Source of the DNA: Flavobacterium sp. TAB 87
GTDB lineage: Bacteria > Bacteroidota > Bacteroidia > Flavobacteriales > Flavobacteriaceae
Assembly (NCBI RefSeq): GCF_001529295.1
Contig: NZ_LLWK01000034.1
Coordinates: 124,001 to 188,000, forward strand
Length of the DNA stretch: 64,000 nt
Direction: 5' to 3'
The translations under genes and the position numbers were made by a program. Shown here piece by piece: positions 26,557 to 36,722 of the stretch. The notes under the pieces were generated by a model that was given only the letters and a program-made list of their open reading frames with translations, did not search any database and had not been told where the DNA came from. Numbering within the stretch: position 1 is the stretch's first letter; each line of letters opens with the position of its first letter.

Positions 26557-27618
26557 ATGAAATTAAAAAACTTAGTTCTCGTCTTACTCGCAATTATAAT
26601 TGTGGGTTTTATAACTTTCCGAATTTTTGCTAACAAAGAGAAAAATGCTGCTGCAAAAAATTTTAAAGGAAATAAAACAGCCATGCAAGTAAGCGGAGTA
26701 GTTGTAAAGAGCTCGACTTTTAATAACACTCTGTCACTTTCTGGCTCGATAGAAGCCAATGAGCAGGTTGAAATTCGAAGTGAAGTTTCTGGAATTGTAG
26801 AAGGCATCTATTTTAGCGAAGGCACTTTTGTAAAAAAAGGTCAAGTTTTATTTAAAGTAAACGACATCGAGTTAAAAGCACAATTGCAACAAGCAGTGAC
26901 CAAAGAAGGCTTAGCTGGAGAAAATGCAAGACGTGCCAAACTATTACTTCAAAAAGAAGCAATTAGCCAAGAAGAATATGATGTAGCCAACGCCGACTTT
27001 GCTTCCACTAAAGCACAAACGCAATTGGTTCGTGCTCAAATAGCAAAAACAGCTGTAAAAGCTCCTTTTTCAGGTAAGATTGGTTTACGATCGATTTCTC
27101 CAGGAACCTACATTACTCCAGCCATTTTGGTTGCCAAATTAGTAAACACCAATCAATTAAAAATTACCTTTTCAGTGCCAGAAAAATATGCCACGCAAGT
27201 TAAAAACAAAACAGTAGTCAATTTTACAGTTTCTGGGTCTTCGGCAAATCATACTGCAATTATTTATGCTATTGAACCCGAGGTTGAAGTAGCGACAAGA
27301 ACACTACAAATACGTGCCATTGCAGAGAATCAACAAGGTAAATTATTTCCTGGAACTTTTGCAGAAGTGCATTTGCCTTTGGCAACAATAACCGATGCCA
27401 TTGTTGTTCCTTCGGAAGCAATTATTCCTGTTCAAGGTGGAAAAAAAGTTTTCATTTCTAACAATGGAAAAGCCAAAGAGGTAATGGTTGATGCCGCGAC
27501 AAGAACTGAATCTGACATTTTGATACTTTCTGGTTTAAACGTGGGAGACACTTTAATTACAAGTGGTGTAATGACGTTAAAAAACGAAACTCCAGTAAAA
27601 GTTCAGATTAAAAACTAA
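26557..27618 (+). CDS. RND efflux periplasmic adaptor subunit
   Basis: The 353-residue protein has an N-terminal membrane anchor (about 5-22) and the layout of membrane-fusion proteins: barrel-sandwich (about 60-100 and 155-180), an alpha-hairpin (about 100-150), a beta-barrel (about 195-275) and a membrane-proximal domain at the end. The motif SGSIEANEQVEIRSEVSGIVEGI and the later VKAPFSGKIGLRSISPGTYI are diagnostic. It bridges the pump and the outer-membrane channel encoded downstream. It is first in a three-gene operon (66-base gap to the pump). Confidence 0.93.
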   Translation: MKLKNLVLVLLAIIIVGFITFRIFANKEKNAAAKNFKGNKTAMQVSGVVVKSSTFNNTLSLSGSIEANEQVEIRSEVSGIVEGIYFSEGTFVKKGQVLFKVNDIELKAQLQQAVTKEGLAGENARRAKLLLQKEAISQEEYDVANADFASTKAQTQLVRAQIAKTAVKAPFSGKIGLRSISPGTYITPAILVAKLVNTNQLKITFSVPEKYATQVKNKTVVNFTVSGSSANHTAIIYAIEPEVEVATRTLQIRAIAENQQGKLFPGTFAEVHLPLATITDAIVVPSEAIIPVQGGKKVFISNNGKAKEVMVDAATRTESDILILSGLNVGDTLITSGVMTLKNETPVKVQIKN

Positions 27619-27684
27619 ACTTAGAATTACAACACAGTCATTGTTTAAAGTAAAAAATTAAACTCCAAAAAATAAAAAAATATA

Positions 27685-30600
27685 ATGAGTTTATCCACCA
27701 TTAGTATAAAAAGACCCGTTCTAACCATTGTCCTAAATGTTACCATTATTTTGTTTGGACTAATTGGATACAGCTTTTTGGGCGTTCGGGAATTTCCTTC
27801 AATTGATCCTGCTCAGGTTTCGGTTCGAACGAGTTACACGGGAGCCAATTCTGATATTATCGAATCTCAAATTACTGAGCCACTCGAAAAAGCTATTAAC
27901 GCCATCGATGGAATTCGAAACATCACATCGTCGAGCAATCAAGGAAGTAGTAATATTACAATCGAATTTAATTTAGATAAAGATTTAGAAGAAGCTGCAA
28001 ATGATGTGCGTGACAAAGTTTCGCGTGCTATTCGAAGTCTTCCGCAAGATATCGATGCGCCTCCTGTGGTTTCCAAGGCAGATGCCGATGGAGATGCTAT
28101 TATATCGATGACCGTGCAAAGTGAAACTCGAAGCCAATTGGAATTGAGTGATTATGCCGAAAATGTCATTTCGCAAAGACTCGAAACGATCCCTGGTGTC
28201 AGCAGTGTGCAAATTTGGGGACAAAAGCGATACGCGATGCGTTTGTGGATTGACCCTGTCAAATTAGCTTCGTATGGCATAACTGTATCCGAAATTAGAG
28301 ATGCCTTAAATGCACAAAACGTAGAATTACCTTCAGGGAAATTGACCGGTAGCAACACCGAATTGACCGTGAAAACAGTTGGAAATTTAGCTACTGCCGA
28401 ACAGTTTAACAATATTATTGTCCGTTCGGAAGGCGAAAAAACAGTTCGATTTAGCGATGTAGGAACGGCAGTTTTAGGACCAGAAAATATAGAAACCAAG
28501 CTGAGTCAATCTGGCAAACCGATGATTGGTTTGGCCATTGTACCAATGCCAGGTGCTAACTACTTGGATATCTCCACTGAATTCTACAAAAAATTTGATG
28601 CACTACAAAAAGATTTACCGCGAGATATTAAACTAAATATTGCGCTTGACAATACGATTTTTGTTAAAAATTCAGTTTTAGAAGTAGCCGAAACACTAGG
28701 AATTTCGATCGTTCTTGTAATTTTAATTATTTATTTATTTTTTAGAGATTGGGCTATTGCATTTCGTCCATTAATTGACATTCCTGTTTCGTTAATCGCT
28801 ACCTTCTTTATTATGTGGATGTTCGGCTTCTCGATCAATGTATTGACTTTGCTAGCGATTGTATTGGCTACAGGTTTGGTCGTCGATGACGGAATTGTAG
28901 TTACCGAGAACATATTTAAGAAGGTCGAAGAAGGAATGTCGCCAATTGAGGCAGCGATCAAAGGTTCTAACGAAATATTTTTTGCCGTAATTTCTATTTC
29001 AGTTACCTTGGCAGCGGTCTTTTTACCGGTGATTTTCTTAGAAGGTTTTGTGGGCCGACTGTTTCGAGAATTTGGGGTCGTAATTGGCGCCGCCGTACTT
29101 ATTTCTGCCTTTGTCTCCCTAACATTGACACCCATGTTGAACGCTTATTTAATGAAAGGTGGAGAACAGAAAAAATCAAAATTTTATATAAGAACCGAAC
29201 CGTATTTTGAACAATTAAATAGTGGTTATGCCAACGCATTGAAGAAATTTATGGCTAAAAAATGGCTGAGTTTTCCAATTATTATTGCCTGCTTTGGAAT
29301 GATTTATTTGTTTTTTAATGTATTGAAAAAAGAAACTGCTCCTTACGACGATCGTAGCTCTATTGTGATGCGAATGGCTACGCCAGAAGGTTCCACCTAT
29401 GAATATACCGATCGATTCATGCAAGAAATCTCTAAACTGGTTGATGATTCTATACCAGAGAAGAAAGTGGCTTTGGTGGTTTCCTCCCCTGGCTACGGTT
29501 CCTCTTCGGTCAACAGTGGTTTTGTTCGTATAACCTTGAAAGAAAAAGGCGAAAGAGAACGTTCTCAACAAGAAATTGTAGATAAACTTTCACAATGGAC
29601 AAGCCAATATCCTGAAGCACGGACATCGGTTACCCAGCAACCCACAATTGCGGTAAATAGACGTGGAGGCTTACCCATTCAGTACATTATACAGGCACAA
29701 AACTTTAAAAACTTAGAAGAAAAAATTCCATTATTTATGGATGAAGCATCTAAAAGTGATGTGTTCTCCATGACTGATGTAAATCTAAAATTCAACAAAC
29801 CCGAATTAAATGTGAGCATCGACAGAGAAAAAGCGCAAAGTTTAGGCATTTCAATTAAAGATATTGCACAAACATTGCAGCTTTCTTTAAGCGGACAGCG
29901 CTTTGGCTATTTTATTAAAAATGGCAAGCAGTATGAAGTTATCGGTCAGTTTGACGAAAAAGATCGCTCGAAGCCATTGGACTTAACGTCTATGTTTGTA
30001 AAGAACAATAAAGGAGAATTAATTCAGATGGATAATGTTGTTTCTATTGAGGAGCAAAGTAATCCACCACAACTGTACCACAATAATCGATACATGTCGG
30101 CTACGGTTTCTGCAGGTTTGGCTCCGGGAAAAAGTATCAGTGACGGTATCGAAGCAATGGATCAAATTAAAGCAAAGGTTTTAGATGATACTTTTACAAC
30201 CGACTTAGGAGGCGAATCTCGTGACTTTGTTGAAAGCAGTTCCAATACCTCCTTTGCGTTTGGACTGGCTTTATTATTAATATTTTTAATATTGTCGGCA
30301 CAATTTGAGAGTTTTATTGATCCACTTATTATCATTTTAACCGTACCAATGGCAGTAGCGGGTGCTTTATTTTCGCTTTGGTTGTTTGATCAAACCTGGA
30401 ATATATTCAGTCAAATTGGTACCATTATGCTGATTGGTTTGGTGACCAAAAACGGTATTTTAATTGTGGAGTTTGCAAACCAACTCCGCGAACAAGGAAA
30501 AGATAAATATGAAGCAATAGTGGAAGCTTCAGAAGCGCGTTTGCGTCCTATTTTAATGACAAGTTTGGCGATATCATTAGGTGCTTTGCCAATCGCAATG

Positions 30601-30786
30601 TCTTTGGGAGCAGCTTCTACAAGCCGTGTGGGAATGGGAGTGGTAATCGTAGGGGGAACTATTTTCTCTTTGGTACTGACTTTATTTATAATACCAGCTT
30701 TATACTTTATGTGGTCCAGAGCACGCAAACATTATCCCGAATTTGACCATATTGATGAATACGAAAGAGAAATTGAAAAGCATTAA
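27685..30786 (+). CDS. RND-family efflux pump (HAE1/AcrB-like)
   Basis: The 1033-residue length and the twelve membrane helices, six on each side of the periplasmic domains, fit an AcrB-type pump. The helix-4 motif LATGLVVDDGIVVTEN (about 390-405) holds the paired aspartates of the proton relay, and the matching lysine lies in IGLVTKNGILIVEF near residue 917. It extrudes hydrophobic or amphiphilic compounds using proton energy; the substrate cannot be predicted. It ends 4 bases before the outer-membrane channel gene. Confidence 0.95.
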   Translation: MSLSTISIKRPVLTIVLNVTIILFGLIGYSFLGVREFPSIDPAQVSVRTSYTGANSDIIESQITEPLEKAINAIDGIRNITSSSNQGSSNITIEFNLDKDLEEAANDVRDKVSRAIRSLPQDIDAPPVVSKADADGDAIISMTVQSETRSQLELSDYAENVISQRLETIPGVSSVQIWGQKRYAMRLWIDPVKLASYGITVSEIRDALNAQNVELPSGKLTGSNTELTVKTVGNLATAEQFNNIIVRSEGEKTVRFSDVGTAVLGPENIETKLSQSGKPMIGLAIVPMPGANYLDISTEFYKKFDALQKDLPRDIKLNIALDNTIFVKNSVLEVAETLGISIVLVILIIYLFFRDWAIAFRPLIDIPVSLIATFFIMWMFGFSINVLTLLAIVLATGLVVDDGIVVTENIFKKVEEGMSPIEAAIKGSNEIFFAVISISVTLAAVFLPVIFLEGFVGRLFREFGVVIGAAVLISAFVSLTLTPMLNAYLMKGGEQKKSKFYIRTEPYFEQLNSGYANALKKFMAKKWLSFPIIIACFGMIYLFFNVLKKETAPYDDRSSIVMRMATPEGSTYEYTDRFMQEISKLVDDSIPEKKVALVVSSPGYGSSSVNSGFVRITLKEKGERERSQQEIVDKLSQWTSQYPEARTSVTQQPTIAVNRRGGLPIQYIIQAQNFKNLEEKIPLFMDEASKSDVFSMTDVNLKFNKPELNVSIDREKAQSLGISIKDIAQTLQLSLSGQRFGYFIKNGKQYEVIGQFDEKDRSKPLDLTSMFVKNNKGELIQMDNVVSIEEQSNPPQLYHNNRYMSATVSAGLAPGKSISDGIEAMDQIKAKVLDDTFTTDLGGESRDFVESSSNTSFAFGLALLLIFLILSAQFESFIDPLIIILTVPMAVAGALFSLWLFDQTWNIFSQIGTIMLIGLVTKNGILIVEFANQLREQGKDKYEAIVEASEARLRPILMTSLAISLGALPIAMSLGAASTSRVGMGVVIVGGTIFSLVLTLFIIPALYFMWSRARKHYPEFDHIDEYEREIEKH

Positions 30787-30790
30787 AACT

Positions 30791-32104
30791 ATGAATTCTA
30801 ATAAAAATATATTCTGTCTTTTCTTTGCCTTTCTATGTACAGTAGCAAGTGTAAATGCACAGGAACTTTTGACTATCGAAGATGCCGTAAAAATTGCATT
30901 AGATAATAATTTTGAAATAAAAATTGCATCCAATAATTTACAAATCAGCGAAAACAATAATACTATAGGTAATGCTGGTATGTTACCTATAGCAAAAGCA
31001 TCAGTAGTTGACAACAACAGCATTGAAAACACGTCTCAAACCAGACAAGACGGTACATCTATCGCTTTAGATAATGCTAAAAATAATAATTTAAATTATG
31101 GAGTTGGCTTAGATTGGACTGTTTTTGACGGACTACGAATGTTCGCGAGAGCCGAGCAATTAGAAGAATTGAAAAAATTAGGTAAAAACGAATTAAAGAG
31201 GACGGTGTTGCTAAAAATAGGACAAGTAAATTTAAACTATTACGATTTGGTTCAGCAACAACAGCAGCTAACAGCTATAGATTCGAGCATTTCAATTTCA
31301 AAAGAGCGATTACAGTTGGCTAAAAACCGTTTTAGTATTGGAAAAGCTTCAAAACTGGAAGTACTAAATGCTCAAGTTGATTTAAATACTGATCAAGTTG
31401 CGCTTTTACGTCAGAAGGAAACTTATCAAAATACCAAGATACTGCTGAATCAGATCTTAGCTCGTGATGCAAACACACCTTTTACAGTAGTTGATGCTTT
31501 AAAAGTAAATGCACAACTAAAATATGATGAATTATTAAATTTATCTCAAAAACAAAATCCAGCTTTACAAGCACAAATTATTAACAATCGCATCGCAGAG
31601 CTGCAATTAAAGCAAGTAAAAGGAAATCGTTATCCGATTTTGACTTTAAATTCGGGTTATAATTTTGCCGATAGTAAATCAAGTTTAGGCTTTACAAGCC
31701 AAGCAAATTCGAAAGGTCTGAATTACGGCTTTACAGCCTCGATGACTATTTTTGATGGTTTTAACCAAAACAGAAACGAAAAAAATGCAAAAATTGAAGT
31801 GGATAATGCTCTTATTTCATTGGAGCAGCAAAATCAGTTTTTAATAGCTCAATTAGCAATTAACTATCAAACGTATTTAACTAATATTGATTTGATTAGC
31901 CTAGAAGCAAATAACGAAGCGATAGCGAGACAAAATTTAGATATTACAATGGATAAATTCAAAATTGGAACAATTACCACTTTAGAATTTAGAACTGCTC
32001 AATTAAACCATGTCAATGCAAAACTGCGGTACAGCAATGCGCAATTTCAAGCAAAATTATCTGAAATAGCATTAAAAGAATTGACAGGAACAATCAATTT
32101 TTAG
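30791..32104 (+). CDS. TolC-family outer-membrane efflux protein
   Basis: The ATG at 30791 gives 437 residues with a signal peptide ending near SVNAQ (residue 22). An in-frame ATG at 30743 lies inside the pump gene and would spoil the signal peptide, so I rejected it. Two OEP repeats (about 25-210 and 225-435) show the TolC pattern, for example LTIEDAVKIALDNNFEIKIA and KNRFSIGKASKLEVLNAQVDLN with a second copy near FKIGTITTLEFRTAQLN. It forms the exit duct for the RND pump. Confidence 0.93.
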   Translation: MNSNKNIFCLFFAFLCTVASVNAQELLTIEDAVKIALDNNFEIKIASNNLQISENNNTIGNAGMLPIAKASVVDNNSIENTSQTRQDGTSIALDNAKNNNLNYGVGLDWTVFDGLRMFARAEQLEELKKLGKNELKRTVLLKIGQVNLNYYDLVQQQQQLTAIDSSISISKERLQLAKNRFSIGKASKLEVLNAQVDLNTDQVALLRQKETYQNTKILLNQILARDANTPFTVVDALKVNAQLKYDELLNLSQKQNPALQAQIINNRIAELQLKQVKGNRYPILTLNSGYNFADSKSSLGFTSQANSKGLNYGFTASMTIFDGFNQNRNEKNAKIEVDNALISLEQQNQFLIAQLAINYQTYLTNIDLISLEANNEAIARQNLDITMDKFKIGTITTLEFRTAQLNHVNAKLRYSNAQFQAKLSEIALKELTGTINF

Positions 32105-32408
32105 ATTAAATCAAGCTCTTAATTGCTACAAGAATGCTTTACTAAACTATAAAAAATTTCCAAAATATGCTGATTTTAAAATCAATTATGTTCTGGAAGC
32201 TTTTTTTACTTGTAAATAAAACACCTATTTTTAGAAGATACATTTTTGTTACAATTTTCTATCAATTAATTGAGGACAAATGAGTAGAAACTGGAGGTAA
32301 AATATCAAATAGACGCTATTATATTGAACAATAAAAAAGAAAAATAGTTTTAAACTCCCGTAAGCAATCGCTATATTTACATCTTGAAAAAAGAATAATA
32401 AAGTTACC
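32105..32408. other. Intergenic stretch between the efflux operon and pheT
   Basis: 304 bases without a convincing gene. A weak inverted repeat at about 32158-32206 followed by a T run could end the efflux operon. TATATTTA at 32371-32378 is one base off a -7 box and could serve pheT. Confidence 0.4.
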
Positions 32409-34829
32409 ATGAAAATATCGTACAACTGGTTAAAACAATTCGTTAAAATAGACAATACTTCAGAAGAAACAGCCGCTTTATTGACGGATTTGGGCCTTGA
32501 AGTTGAAGTTGTTGAAAAATACCAATCAGTCAAGGGAGGATTGGAAGGCGTTGTGGTTGGCCATGTCTTAACATGTGCAAAGCATCCCGACGCTGATCGT
32601 CTAAACATAACTACAGTTGATATAGGGCAAGCAAATCCATTACAAATTGTTTGTGGAGCTGCCAATGTTGCTACTGGTCAAAAAGTAGCAGTAGCAACTA
32701 TTGGAACTGCTTTGTACGATAAAGAAGGAACTGAATTTACAATAAAAAAAGGTAAAATTCGCGGACAGGAGAGCCACGGAATGATCTGTGCTGAAGACGA
32801 ACTAGGTCTTGGAACAGCTCATGACGGAATTATGGTTTTGGACGCAGAATTAAAACCAGGCACGCCAGTTTCTGGTATTTTTGAAATTGAAAATGATGAA
32901 GTTTTTGAAATTGGATTGACTCCAAACCGAGCTGATGCAATGAGTCACTACGGAACTGCTCGTGATTTAAGAGCTGGGTTGCTTCAAAAAGGAACACATG
33001 TTGAACTTATTACTCCATCCGTAAGTAATTTTAGAGTGGACATGCGAACGAATAAAATTGATGTTTCTGTAGAAGAGCCAACACTTGCACCTCGTTATTG
33101 TGGTGTTACTATTTCTGGTATTACGATTGAAGATTCGCCAAACTGGTTGCAAAATCGATTAAAGGCAATTGGCATTACGCCAAAAAACAATATTGTAGAC
33201 ATTACCAATTACGTGTTGCATGAACTAGGACAACCTTTGCACGCTTTTGATACTACAAAAATTAATGGTAAAATATCGGTAAAGAAATTACCATCTGGAA
33301 CCAAATTTATCACCTTAGATGATGTTGAAAGAACATTAAATGAAGAAGATTTAATGATCTGTGACGATAAAGGACCACTTTGTATTGCTGGTGTTTTCGG
33401 AGGAAAAAAATCTGGAGTGACGGAAAGTACGACTTCTATATTTTTAGAAAGTGCTTACTTTAATCCTGTAAGCATCAGAAAAACAGCCAAGAGGCACCAG
33501 TTGAGTACCGATGCTTCTTTCCGTTTTGAAAGAGGAATTGATCCAACCATTACGGAATATGCTTTAAAGCGTGCTGCTCTGCTGATCAAAGAAATTGCTG
33601 GTGGTGAAATTACATCTGATATCGTTGATATCTATCCTAAGAAAATAGAAGATTTTTCTGTTTTTTTAAATTTCAAAAATGTTTCTAAAATTATTGGACA
33701 GGAAATTCCAAAAGATACTATCAAGAAAATATTAGTTTCTTTAGATATTAAAGTTAATAGTATTTCTGAAACTGGTCTTGGACTTACAATTCCGGCATAC
33801 CGCGTTGATGTGCAGCGAGAAGTTGATGTAATTGAAGAGATTTTGCGTGTTTACGGATACAACAACATTAGCTTTTCAAATAAGTTAAACGCTACCGTTC
33901 TGAATTCACCTAGAACCGAAGATTACAAAGTTCAAAATAGTATTGCGGTACAGTTAAATTCGCAAGGATTTCACGAAATGATGAATAATTCATTGACCAC
34001 TGCGAACTACGCAAAATTATCTTCTTTATTAAAAGAAGAACATAATGTAACCATGCTAAATCCTTTGAGTGTCGATTTGGCAACAATGAGACAGTCCTTA
34101 TTATTTTCTGGATTAGAAGCAATCTCTTATAATATTAATCGTAAAAATTCTGATTTAAAATTATTTGAATACGGAAAAACATACCATAAATATTTGAATG
34201 GTTACGAAGAGCACAAACATTTAAGCCTTTTTATTACGGGAGACAGAAACAAAGAGTCGTGGTCTAATCCATCAAAATCAACCGATTTCTTTTTACTGAA
34301 AGGATATGTTTCTGGAGTACTATCACGTTTGGGAATTCAAAAGTTAACAAACAATCCAACAGAAGTTGACATTTTTTCAGAAGGGACTGCTATTTATTAC
34401 GGACACGAAGCTCTTGTAGATATGGGAGTGGTTAAGAAATCGATTTTAAAAACTTTCGGAATCAAGCAAGACGTTTACTATGCTGATTTTAATTGGGATT
34501 TAATTTTGAAAATAATAACTGGCAAAATTAAATACACAGAAATTCCGAAATACCCGGAAGTACGTCGCGATTTAGCGTTGTTAATTGATCAAAATGTAAC
34601 GTACGATAGTATTTATGCATTGGCCAAACAAACTGAAAAATCACTCTTAAAAGACGTTAATTTATTTGATGTTTATCAAGGTGCAAACTTACCCGAAGGT
34701 AAAAAATCGTATGCGTTAAGTTTTACCATTCAAGACAATGCTAAAACATTAACTGATGCACAAATAGATAAGATAATGGCCAAGCTGCAAAAAAGCTTTG
34801 AAACTGAACTAGGTGCTAATTTAAGATAA
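32409..34829 (+). CDS. pheT: Phenylalanyl-tRNA synthetase beta subunit
   Basis: The 806-residue protein has all the usual domains: the EMAP-like tRNA-binding domain (about 40-150, with CAKHPDADRLNITTVDIG), the B3/B4 editing domain (about 210-385, with FETGIDP-like RFERGIDPT), B5 (about 400-475), the catalytic-like core, and the C-terminal anticodon-binding FDX-ACB domain (about 710-806, starting with PEVRRDLAL). It pairs with PheS, which is not in this window. A perfect terminator follows. Confidence 0.97.
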   Translation: MKISYNWLKQFVKIDNTSEETAALLTDLGLEVEVVEKYQSVKGGLEGVVVGHVLTCAKHPDADRLNITTVDIGQANPLQIVCGAANVATGQKVAVATIGTALYDKEGTEFTIKKGKIRGQESHGMICAEDELGLGTAHDGIMVLDAELKPGTPVSGIFEIENDEVFEIGLTPNRADAMSHYGTARDLRAGLLQKGTHVELITPSVSNFRVDMRTNKIDVSVEEPTLAPRYCGVTISGITIEDSPNWLQNRLKAIGITPKNNIVDITNYVLHELGQPLHAFDTTKINGKISVKKLPSGTKFITLDDVERTLNEEDLMICDDKGPLCIAGVFGGKKSGVTESTTSIFLESAYFNPVSIRKTAKRHQLSTDASFRFERGIDPTITEYALKRAALLIKEIAGGEITSDIVDIYPKKIEDFSVFLNFKNVSKIIGQEIPKDTIKKILVSLDIKVNSISETGLGLTIPAYRVDVQREVDVIEEILRVYGYNNISFSNKLNATVLNSPRTEDYKVQNSIAVQLNSQGFHEMMNNSLTTANYAKLSSLLKEEHNVTMLNPLSVDLATMRQSLLFSGLEAISYNINRKNSDLKLFEYGKTYHKYLNGYEEHKHLSLFITGDRNKESWSNPSKSTDFFLLKGYVSGVLSRLGIQKLTNNPTEVDIFSEGTAIYYGHEALVDMGVVKKSILKTFGIKQDVYYADFNWDLILKIITGKIKYTEIPKYPEVRRDLALLIDQNVTYDSIYALAKQTEKSLLKDVNLFDVYQGANLPEGKKSYALSFTIQDNAKTLTDAQIDKIMAKLQKSFETELGANLR

Positions 34830-34845
34830 TGAAATACTTTTAAAT

Positions 34846-34887
34846 AAAAAAATCCGTTTCAAAACTAGTTTTGAAACGGATTTTTTA
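34846..34887. terminator. Terminator after pheT
   Basis: A perfect inverted repeat of about 20 base pairs with A and T runs at the outer ends, between the convergent pheT and superoxide dismutase genes. Confidence 0.87.
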
Positions 34888-34920
34888 TTGCTATAAAAAT
34901 GAGTTAAACGCATTTCCAAT

Positions 34921-35709
34921 TTAAAACTGCTTATTTTTGACTTTATTTAAAGCTGCTTTATAATTTTCATTAACCTTGTCCCAGTCGATGATTTTAAAAA
35001 AAGCATCAACATAATTTTTCTTTTTATACTGATAATCTAAGTAATATGAGTGTTCCCATAAATCTAACACCATAATCGGCAATCCAGGAACCAAAGCATT
35101 TTTCATTAGCGGATTGTCTTGATTGTCTGTCGTCGTAATTTGCAACTTCCCTGCTTTATCGACAACAAGCCATGCCCAACCCGAACCATACTGTTTCATC
35201 GATTTGTTTTTAAACTGAGTTGTAAAATTAGCATAAGATCCAAAATCTTTTTTTATGGATCCCGCAATTGTATCGACAGGTTCTGACTTACCTTTCGGAC
35301 TCATACTTTTCCAATATAAGGTATGATTGTAATACCCACCAGCATTGTTTCGCAATGCAGCATCATTTAAATCTAATTTATAGAGCATTTCTTCAATTGG
35401 CATATTCTCGTACGCAGTTCCTGCGACAGCTTTATTCAAGTTATTAGTATAGCCTAAATAATGCTTAGAATAATGAATTTCTAAAGTTAAAGAACGAATC
35501 ATTGGTGCTAACGCATCATAGGCATAAGGAAGCTTCAACACATCAAACGAACCTGGATCTGCCTTTACATCCAAAGGACTTCCAATCAAAACCTTTTCAT
35601 CTTTAGTTGGTAATGGCACTTCAACCACTTCAATTAAATTGTCATCTTTACAAGAAAACAAACAAAGTGAAGCTGCAAAAAACACGGATAAAAGGAGATA
35701 TTTTTTCAT
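34921..35709 (-). CDS. Lipoprotein Fe/Mn-type superoxide dismutase
   Basis: The 262-residue protein has a lipoprotein signal peptide with lipobox LFSC (Cys20), then about 35 linker residues, and an Fe/Mn superoxide dismutase domain. Metal ligands are His79 (LEIHYSKHY), His129 (YYNHTLYW), Asp216 and His220 (DLWEH). The second-sphere glutamine is at 197 in NQDNP, as in Mn enzymes, and the N-terminal site has Gly in NNAGGYYNH. It should be anchored outside the cytoplasm and remove superoxide there. Substrate preference for Mn is an inference. Confidence 0.9.
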   Translation of the reverse strand: MKKYLLLSVFFAASLCLFSCKDDNLIEVVEVPLPTKDEKVLIGSPLDVKADPGSFDVLKLPYAYDALAPMIRSLTLEIHYSKHYLGYTNNLNKAVAGTAYENMPIEEMLYKLDLNDAALRNNAGGYYNHTLYWKSMSPKGKSEPVDTIAGSIKKDFGSYANFTTQFKNKSMKQYGSGWAWLVVDKAGKLQITTTDNQDNPLMKNALVPGLPIMVLDLWEHSYYLDYQYKKKNYVDAFFKIIDWDKVNENYKAALNKVKNKQF

Positions 35710-35793
35710 TAAGATAAATATTATTTTTGGTGGAATAATTACGTTATGCTTTAAAATGCTTCACTTAAGAAATCTTTTATTTAAGCATACCAT

Positions 35794-36066
35794 TTACTCC
35801 ATTTCAGTAATAGTGTTTACTATTTCTATGTAGGCCTCTTTCGCTTCAGCAATAGTATAATGACTAATTTGCATCCAAGCATTTGTCTTAAAAGCGTCTC
35901 TTAAATCAAAACTGTTCGAATTGTTGTATACAGCAGTTCCAAAAGTAGCTTGCTTGTAAAAAGCATATAAACGCAATTGCATGTCTGGTGCTAAGGAATT
36001 TTTTGTCATTTTCGAAGCACTTTCCACCGCGTCCGAAAAGCGAGTATCTAAATCTTTTACTGTCAT
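35794..36066 (-). CDS. Acyl-CoA-binding protein
   Basis: The 90-residue product fits the four-helix ACBP family. It has the LYAFYKQATFG motif near 33-43 and a tryptophan in NAWMQISHYTIAEAKEAYIEIV near 63-85. It binds long-chain acyl-CoA and passes it to lipid enzymes. Its ATG shares a base with the psd stop codon (TAATG), so translation is coupled. It is the last gene of the cdsA-psd run. Confidence 0.9.
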   Translation of the reverse strand: MTVKDLDTRFSDAVESASKMTKNSLAPDMQLRLYAFYKQATFGTAVYNNSNSFDLRDAFKTNAWMQISHYTIAEAKEAYIEIVNTITEME

Positions 36067-36722
36067 TAAAGCTTTTTTGCTATAATAGTTTTACCACCTA
36101 TAGCTTTTTGATTTAAAACTACATCAATTGGCGTACCGATAGGTAAAAATATATCAACCCTAGAACCAAATTTGATAAACCCAGCGTCCGTTCCTTGAAC
36201 AACCTGCATCCCTTCTTTGGCGTAATTTACGATACGTTTAGCCAATGCACCAGCAACTTGACGGTATAAAATTGCACCAAAACTTTCGTTTTCTACTACA
36301 ATTGTGGTTCTTTCATTTTCTTCGCTTGCCTTAGGATGCCAAGCTACTAAAAATTTACCAGGATGGTATTTACTAAATTTTACCAGTCCGCTAATTGCGT
36401 AACGCGTAACATGCACATTTAGAGGAGACATAAAAATCGAAATTTGAAGACGTTGATCTTTAAAGTATTCGGATTCGTAGACTTCTTCAATAACAACAAC
36501 TTTTCCATCTACAGGAGCGATAATTGTATTAGAATCAATAATTGCACTTCTTTTAGGATTTCTAAAAAATTGCAAAACAATAATTAAAACTAAAAGTGCT
36601 CCAATTTGCAAGGCCATTCTCAACCAAACCATTTCAGTTATGAAATAATCGGTACCTAATAGTACGACTGCTGTGAAAATTGTTGCTAAAAAAATCGATC
36701 CAGTTCCTTCTTTATGAAACAT
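36066..36722 (-). CDS. psd: Phosphatidylserine decarboxylase
   Basis: I chose ATG 36722, giving 218 residues that begin MFHKEGTGSI; an ATG ten codons upstream lies deeper inside cdsA and adds an unlikely stretch. The product has an N-terminal pair of membrane helices and the short bacterial form of the enzyme. The self-processing serine that becomes the pyruvoyl group is in KFGSRVDIF (about residue 187). It makes phosphatidylethanolamine in the inner membrane. Its start overlaps the cdsA stop by 11 bases. Confidence 0.94.
   Translation of the reverse strand: MFHKEGTGSIFLATIFTAVVLLGTDYFITEMVWLRMALQIGALLVLIIVLQFFRNPKRSAIIDSNTIIAPVDGKVVVIEEVYESEYFKDQRLQISIFMSPLNVHVTRYAISGLVKFSKYHPGKFLVAWHPKASEENERTTIVVENESFGAILYRQVAGALAKRIVNYAKEGMQVVQGTDAGFIKFGSRVDIFLPIGTPIDVVLNQKAIGGKTIIAKKL

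Noticed and set aside
26538..26807. Minus-strand frame of 89 codons upstream of the RND adaptor
   Set aside because: It is the complement of the adaptor's start and has no recognisable product; the adaptor is clearly the real gene.
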